Shown here piece after piece: positions 20,740 to 24,718 of a stretch of 24,718 bases of DNA. The notes under the pieces are model-generated. The model was not told where the DNA came from. It saw nothing but the letters and a program-made list of their open reading frames with translations, and did not search any database. The first letter of the stretch is position 1. Every line of letters starts with the position of its first letter. Source of the stretch: an uncultured Treponema sp. (lineage in GTDB: Bacteria; Spirochaetota; Spirochaetia; Treponematales; Treponemataceae). Where the stretch lies: NCBI GenBank assembly GCA_937885235.1, contig CAKZZK010000282.1:1-24718 (forward strand), written 5' to 3'. Both the position numbers and the translations under genes were made by a program.

Positions 20740-21113
20740 GCCATGCCTCCCGCAAGACCCGCCGTGTTCACGCCCATTTTAGGGCGGCTCTTTATAAGCC
20801 CCAGCAGCATCTTGCCGTATTTAGAAGTTTCAAGCCCGCCGTCAGCATCCGACGACTGGCTGCCTGTCGCAAAGCTGACTGAGAGTCCGCCCTCGCTCAT
20901 CGACGCTATCTGCCCGAGACCCAGAGCCGCGTTTCCGCCAGAGCCAGCCGTTATCGTGAACAGATGGCACGCGCGGTAGGCGACGGCGTAGGCGTACTGC
21001 TTGCCGAAGAAACTGCGGCTCGTGTTCTCCTCCGCCATCTTGACGAAAGCATCAAGCCCCTCATTCTTGGCAAGAGCCGGACATATCGCGCCGATTATCT
21101 CGCGGACGGTCAT
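20736..21113 (-). CDS. DUF4054-like head-tail connector protein
   Basis: This encodes 125 residues. Tyr-Ala-Val-Ala-Tyr-Arg-Ala-Cys-His-Leu at about 41-50, Ile-Ala-Ser-Met-Ser-Glu-Gly-Gly-Leu-Ser-Val-Ser-Phe, Lys-Tyr-Gly-Lys-Met-Leu and the Gly-rich end match the DUF4054 family, which I know as an adaptor below the portal in this phage class. It shares one base with the upstream stop (TGATG). It follows the capsid genes, as expected for a connector. Confidence 0.8.
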   Translation of the reverse strand: MTVREIIGAICPALAKNEGLDAFVKMAEENTSRSFFGKQYAYAVAYRACHLFTITAGSGGNAALGLGQIASMSEGGLSVSFATGSQSSDADGGLETSKYGKMLLGLIKSRPKMGVNTAGLAGGMA

Positions 21114-21817
21114 CAGCTCACCTTTGCGTTCGGGTCGTCGAAATCAGGGATTGAGTCCCCGCTTTCCTCCGAGCCGTCCTCGGACGGAACGCCCTCTCCT
21201 TTGAGAGCCGCAAGGAGCGCGTCCTTCTTCTGGGTCGGGTCAATTCCCTGCTCCTTCGCCGCCGACTGAAGCTCCTTGTAGCTCATCTCATCATAGGAAG
21301 GGGAAGCAGTCCCGCCCGTGGATTTCTCCTCGGCTTTTCCGCTTTCCTCCGAGCCGTCCGTTTCGGTCACGGTCTCGCCGGTCGCCCCTTCGTCAATGAT
21401 GTCGGAATCAGACAGCTCCTCGCCCGCGCCCGCGATTTCGTCAACATCCATGTTGAGGGTGCGCATGCGGCGCACGACAAGCAGGGCGATGTCGTCGGGA
21501 AGGTTGCTGCCGAACCATGCGCGGAGCGTGTCCTTGCTTGAGCATCCCGCGACGATTTTTGCGGCGACCGCGACGGGGACATCTTTCAGGGTCTTTGCCT
21601 TTATGGTGTTCCCCGCCTTTTTCACTCCGACGCTGAACGGCTTGACCGTTCCGTCAGCAATGTCAGAGGCGAGGCTTGCCTTGATTTTCTCCCAATCCTC
21701 GTCGCTCACCTCGTTCATTCCGGGGTTGAGGATGACGCTGCCCGCAGAAACAGAAATCCCATTCACAACGGGAACAAACTTCGTGTGCGGGTGCTTCGGT
21801 GCGTATTTGACGAACAT
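21113..21817 (-). CDS. Head protein with C-terminal HeH/SAP-like motif
   Basis: This encodes 234 residues from ATG 21817 (AAGGAGG upstream). The first ~125 residues are compact and unrecognised, with a helical Asp-Asp-Ile-Ala-Leu-Leu-Val-Val-Arg-Arg segment. Residues 130-175 are acidic and low in complexity. Residues 178-207 form a HeH/SAP-like pattern (Met-Ser-Tyr-Lys-Glu-Leu-Gln...Gly-Ile-Asp...Lys-Lys-Asp-Ala-Leu-Leu-Ala-Ala-Leu), a motif that often binds nucleic acid or helps phage head assembly. The coding DNA carries an exact 21-bp direct repeat (21159-21179 and 21339-21359) encoding Asp-Gly-Ser-Glu-Glu-Ser-Gly twice. Role in the virion is inferred from position. Confidence 0.65.
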   Translation of the reverse strand: MFVKYAPKHPHTKFVPVVNGISVSAGSVILNPGMNEVSDEDWEKIKASLASDIADGTVKPFSVGVKKAGNTIKAKTLKDVPVAVAAKIVAGCSSKDTLRAWFGSNLPDDIALLVVRRMRTLNMDVDEIAGAGEELSDSDIIDEGATGETVTETDGSEESGKAEEKSTGGTASPSYDEMSYKELQSAAKEQGIDPTQKKDALLAALKGEGVPSEDGSEESGDSIPDFDDPNAKVS

Positions 21818-21828
21818 TCCAGCCCTCC

Positions 21829-22755
21829 TTACACTCCGTCCGCGAATGCGAACGCGCCGGGATAGTACACGATTACGCCAGCCGTCGATGCCATGCACGG
21901 AACCTGGAATTCCATGCCCTCCTGCTGCACTTCGCCCTGCTCGAACTGGTTGACAATCTGGTTCTCGCAGTGCATGTCATCGAAGCATCCGACCATGACG
22001 CGCCTCGTGCCGCCCGCGCCGATGGCGTTCAGCTCGTTGAGCCAGTCAATCTTCTTGAACATCGGGAAATTGTCCGTGATGTACTTGATGAGCGAGGACT
22101 CCGTGTCGCCGAGTCTGCGGGACTGGAGCGCGGAGTACACATTGAGCGGCATGAGCAGGGTGTCAGGAGTCTCAACGCCCTTGGACGGCTCTATGACAGA
22201 GCCGAGCATGATGTTGATGTCGCGGATAATCTTGTCCACATCCTTTGACGCCCAGGTCTTTGAGCCGCCCGTGCCGTCCGCAGGAAGCGTTGTCTCCGTA
22301 AGACCGGGAAAGTCGAGGATGCCGTATGTTCCTGCCTTCTTGTTTGACAGGAGCGTGTATTCGTTGAGGTCGCGCTCAATCGCGTTGCGGGCTGCAGTAG
22401 CCCTGCGCTGGTCGAGCCGCTTTCCCGTGAGCGCGCTCTCGCGGATCTCCCTGATGTTGTAGCCGTAGCTGTCGCCGAGGTCTTTGACCTTTACGGTCTC
22501 CTCCGAACCGAACACATCCACGCGCGGGAAATCCTTGGCGTAGTTTGCTATGAGCTTCGCGCGTCCCGCCTCCATGTAGCGGCGGAAAGTAATCTCCGTC
22601 GTTCCTGCGGGGATGCCCGATGCCTGGGGCACAAGCGAAAGCCCCTTGAGGAGCGGCGGTTTTGCGTCATAGGTGCGGGTCTTGATGTACTCGCACTCGC
22701 GCTGGAAAAAGGCGGATTCGCGTGAATCAAGCCTCGTTGCTGAAAATACTGCCAT
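21829..22755 (-). CDS. Major capsid protein (DUF2184-like, HK97 fold)
   Basis: This encodes 308 residues. Phe-Phe-Gln-Arg-Glu-Cys-Glu-Tyr-Ile-Lys-Thr-Arg at 17-28, the Tyr-Gly-Tyr-Asn-Ile-Arg-Glu-Ile segment near 98-105, Ala-Ile-Glu-Arg-Asp-Leu-Asn and the late Gln-Glu-Gly-Met-Glu-Phe-Gln-Val-Pro...Gly-Val-Ile-Val-Tyr-Tyr-Pro strand are the DUF2184 capsid pattern. It lies after the protease/scaffold and cement genes. AGGAGG precedes the ATG at 22755. It should form the procapsid shell matured by the protease at 23502-24718. Confidence 0.88.
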   Translation of the reverse strand: MAVFSATRLDSRESAFFQRECEYIKTRTYDAKPPLLKGLSLVPQASGIPAGTTEITFRRYMEAGRAKLIANYAKDFPRVDVFGSEETVKVKDLGDSYGYNIREIRESALTGKRLDQRRATAARNAIERDLNEYTLLSNKKAGTYGILDFPGLTETTLPADGTGGSKTWASKDVDKIIRDINIMLGSVIEPSKGVETPDTLLMPLNVYSALQSRRLGDTESSLIKYITDNFPMFKKIDWLNELNAIGAGGTRRVMVGCFDDMHCENQIVNQFEQGEVQQEGMEFQVPCMASTAGVIVYYPGAFAFADGV

Positions 22756-22768
22756 TTCTGTCCTCCTG

Positions 22769-23500
22769 TTATTTCATCCCGTTCACTTCGACGAGCGCGA
22801 TACCGTCCTCCGCATCAGAGCGGAACACGCATCCCGTGTCGTAGTTTCCGTCCGCCTCGTCGGTGAACTTGCCCTTGTCCGCGCCCGAAAGCACGACATA
22901 CGCGCTCTTCTTGTCTGCGGGGTCTGCGTCCTCCGCGACCTGCGCATAAATCGTGCCGTGCGTCATCACATTCACGGGAATTCCTGCGGGATAGGCTCCC
23001 GTGCCGTCCTTGCAGGCAAGCTCCTCGTGCCGCGCGATGCCGACGAACTTCATGCCCGTGCTCGCCGTGGCGGTGAACGCCGCCTGGGAAGTGCCGCCCG
23101 AAACGGTGATTTCCGCCTCGACGTCGCCATCCCCCGCAACGGTCAGGGTCTTCGCGCCCGTCACGACGCTCGCTCCGATTCCCGCATCGGAGAGGCTCTC
23201 GTCGGCGTTGATTGCGTCCGCGAGCGCGGAGAGCGTCTTGTCGGTGTCCGTGTCGAAGTCCACGGCGGCAAGCTCCGTGCCGTTGATTTTCGTGGCGAGC
23301 TTATTGCCTGAAACGAGGTCTGCGGACGCGGTGAGCGAGACGATGTTGTTGTGCGCGTTGAAAACGCGGTCGTCGCCGACCTTTCCGAAGAGTGCTGCGC
23401 CCGGCTCGATTTCCTCGGCTGCGACATGACTCTCGGTCACATCCTGCAAGCCGTATTTCTGACCCGCGATAGCGCGGGGCGGGTTTCCGTAAAGGTTCAT
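22769..23500 (-). CDS. Capsid cement/decoration protein (gp24-like)
   Basis: This encodes 243 residues from ATG 23500, with AGGAGG seven bases upstream; a longer frame from 23542 overlaps the protease gene and is less likely. Met-Asn-Leu-Tyr-Gly-Asn-Pro-Pro-Arg-Ala-Ile-Ala-Gly and Ile-Glu-Pro-Gly-Ala-Ala-Leu-Phe-Gly match the structural cement (gp24-like) group. Residues 54-135 are a β-rich insertion found in similar form elsewhere in this phage. The C-terminal part has Gly-Thr-Ile-Tyr-Ala-Gln-Val. Lying between protease and capsid genes, it probably stabilises the mature shell. Confidence 0.75.
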   Translation of the reverse strand: MNLYGNPPRAIAGQKYGLQDVTESHVAAEEIEPGAALFGKVGDDRVFNAHNNIVSLTASADLVSGNKLATKINGTELAAVDFDTDTDKTLSALADAINADESLSDAGIGASVVTGAKTLTVAGDGDVEAEITVSGGTSQAAFTATASTGMKFVGIARHEELACKDGTGAYPAGIPVNVMTHGTIYAQVAEDADPADKKSAYVVLSGADKGKFTDEADGNYDTGCVFRSDAEDGIALVEVNGMK

Positions 23501-23501
23501 G

Positions 23502-24080
23502 CTATGCCTCCTCGCCGCGAGAGCGGCGTTCGTTGAGCTCAATCATGCGCTGGCGGGCTTTTGCGGAGTCGTAGTTGTCAGCGCTTCCTGAAAAGCCGTC
23601 CGCTCCCACGACGCGCTGTGCGCCGTCGCCGCGCTTCGCAAGTTCCGCCACGGCGGAGTCAAAGCAGGCGGCGACATAATCCGCGTTCTTTCCGTCGAGC
23701 TTGACGGTCGGGAACACCGCTGCGATGACCTTCCTGCGGATGTCGTCCATCCTCATGCCCTGCTCGATTTTCACGCCAGCCTTGTCAGCCGCGTCGTAGA
23801 CGGCGAGCCGCTCCTGAACCGCAGAATCAATCCGCGCTTCGTCCGATGCGTCGGCGCGGGCTTTCGCAAGGTCGCCCTCTGCCTTGTCCGCGCGGGCTTT
23901 CTCCGTGTCGCGCTCGGCTTCCAGCTTCGAGGCTAACGCCTTGCCGTCGGCGACTTCCTGTGCAAGGGCTTTGTTCTGCTTCTCAGCCGCGTCAGCACGG
24001 TTGTTGAGGGAAGCGATGTGCGCCGCCACGTTCTCCGGCACCTCGACATCGATTCCGTCGATTCTCACAGTCTGTTTCAT
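23502..24080 (-). CDS. Nested scaffold reading from internal start (in-frame)
   Basis: Within the protease gene an in-frame ATG at 24080 is preceded by GAGGAGG about nine bases upstream, as strong a site as any true start in the window. The product would be 192 residues: a short N-terminal strand region, then a long coiled coil of Ala/Lys/Glu/Asp repeats (about 28-90), and an Asp/Arg-rich C-terminal domain. This is the composition of a phage scaffold. Lambda C/Nu3 uses the same arrangement, a scaffold made from an internal start of the protease gene. Its use here is inferred. Confidence 0.55.
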   Translation of the reverse strand: MKQTVRIDGIDVEVPENVAAHIASLNNRADAAEKQNKALAQEVADGKALASKLEAERDTEKARADKAEGDLAKARADASDEARIDSAVQERLAVYDAADKAGVKIEQGMRMDDIRRKVIAAVFPTVKLDGKNADYVAACFDSAVAELAKRGDGAQRVVGADGFSGSADNYDSAKARQRMIELNERRSRGEEA

Positions 24081-24718
24081 AGACTTGTCCTCCTCATGTT
24101 TTTGGTGGTCTCTGTTTGTAGCCTGATTTTTCTGCGCAGGAACGGCAAGAACTGCGTCCGCGCTGTCAAGATGTATCTGCGCGGCATCTCCCGCACGGGC
24201 CGCATCAACAATGGCGCAATGGTTGTAACGGATTTTCCGCTGGATGCAGTCATATTCCACGCCCATATACACGCCTGCCGTCTCTTCAATTTCGCAGGTG
24301 TACCCCATCGAGAGCGCCCTGCGCCCGTTCAGCACATCGTCAATCGCATCTGCGCGGTTTATCGTCATGTCGATTGCGACATGGATGCCGTCGGTGATTT
24401 CATCCCGGTCCCGCAACCCGTCACCATCGCGCACCTGCGTGCTGGTCGTGACATTGCTGCCGAGGCTTCCGACCTGCAGCTCCTTCTGGTTTTCCGGTGT
24501 GACAAGCCCGTCCGGATGTTCGTTTGTAACGGGCTTCAGCTTCATAGTCTCCAGACTCTCCGGCGCAAACACTTCCTCGGGGAGCCTCAGCTCGCGGTGC
24601 TCCGTCCCGTCGGCATTCAGGTACGTAAAGACGCCGATGCTCGTGACGATGGCGCGGCCCGAGAGGAATCCCTCCGCAGTCCGCGTGAACGGTGTCGCCA
24701 TCCACTTTCCGGCATCGA
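23502..24718 (-). CDS. Prohead protease/scaffold, DUF2213-like (5' end cut by window)
   Basis: At least 404 residues are visible and the true start lies beyond the window edge: the frame stays open through Asp-Ala-Gly-Lys-Trp before the first ATG at 24701. The protease part (first ~190 residues) has Arg-Glu-Leu-Arg-Leu-Pro-Glu-Glu-Val-Phe, Val-Thr-Asn-Glu-His-Pro, Leu-Ser-Met-Gly-Tyr-Thr-Cys and Tyr-Asn-His-Cys-Ala-Ile-Val, the DUF2213 signature; the two conserved His residues and a Ser are likely catalytic. The rest is coiled coil and scaffold-like. It should cleave scaffold and capsid protein during head maturation. The stop is one base before the cement gene start. Confidence 0.85.
   Translation of the reverse strand, partial: DAGKWMATPFTRTAEGFLSGRAIVTSIGVFTYLNADGTEHRELRLPEEVFAPESLETMKLKPVTNEHPDGLVTPENQKELQVGSLGSNVTTSTQVRDGDGLRDRDEITDGIHVAIDMTINRADAIDDVLNGRRALSMGYTCEIEETAGVYMGVEYDCIQRKIRYNHCAIVDAARAGDAAQIHLDSADAVLAVPAQKNQATNRDHQKHEEDKSMKQTVRIDGIDVEVPENVAAHIASLNNRADAAEKQNKALAQEVADGKALASKLEAERDTEKARADKAEGDLAKARADASDEARIDSAVQERLAVYDAADKAGVKIEQGMRMDDIRRKVIAAVFPTVKLDGKNADYVAACFDSAVAELAKRGDGAQRVVGADGFSGSADNYDSAKARQRMIELNERRSRGEEA

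Noticed and set aside
1..24718. CRISPR arrays, tRNA genes, insertion sequences, a second variable repeat
   Set aside because: None was seen on reading both strands. A second VR outside this window cannot be excluded.

Overview
The window is part of the late region of a contractile-tailed (myovirus-type) bacteriophage or prophage. Every supported gene lies on the minus strand, so transcription runs from 24718 towards 1. The genes are packed tightly, mostly with ATGA or TGATG stop/start overlaps and strong AGGAGG-type ribosome binding sites. The host cannot be named from this sequence. An apparent lipoprotein o-spanin gene suggests a host with an outer membrane. GC content looks high by eye.

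Layout in transcription order. Head module (24718-20488): DUF2213-type protease with an apparent nested scaffold start, cement/decoration protein, DUF2184-type major capsid protein, a head protein with a HeH/SAP-like motif, DUF4054-type connector, and a small unknown protein. Neck and tail module (20433-12902): a small two-helix membrane protein, HK97 gp10-like protein, head-tail joining protein, neck/tail terminator, DUF3383 sheath, DUF3277 tube, a tail assembly chaperone with a probable -1 frameshift, and a 1107-residue tape measure. Baseplate module (12902-6358): Dit-like protein, plug, hub, Gp49-like protein, Gp138-like spike, a protein with an internal duplication, gp46/gp25-like wedge, baseplate J, and a gpI-like protein with RDG repeats. 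Host-recognition module (6336-2147): a small fibre-associated protein, then a complete diversity-generating retroelement (DGR), then a probable fibre-assembly protein. Lysis module (2054-377): a promoter/terminator-like pair, holin-like protein, an unknown membrane protein, CHAP endolysin, and two almost fully overlapping reading frames that look like an i-spanin/o-spanin pair. A small unknown gene and a perfect palindrome close the window.

The DGR is the main discovery. The tail-fibre-like protein (4651-5874) ends in a C-type-lectin-like domain whose last codons are the variable repeat (4666-4750). An 85-nt template repeat (3941-4025) lies downstream, between an accessory-protein gene (4049-4549) and a reverse transcriptase gene (2506-3648). 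Every difference inside the matched core falls on a template adenine (coding strand): 14 substitutions, and all ten template Asn codons are replaced in the variable copy. The order is target, accessory protein, template, RT, as in Bordetella phage BPP-1. The likely role is to diversify the receptor-binding tip of the tail fibre. Other notable signals are the overlapping lysis frames, the T-TTT-TTC frameshift site, the nested scaffold start, and a similar 80-90-residue domain pattern in three different virion proteins.
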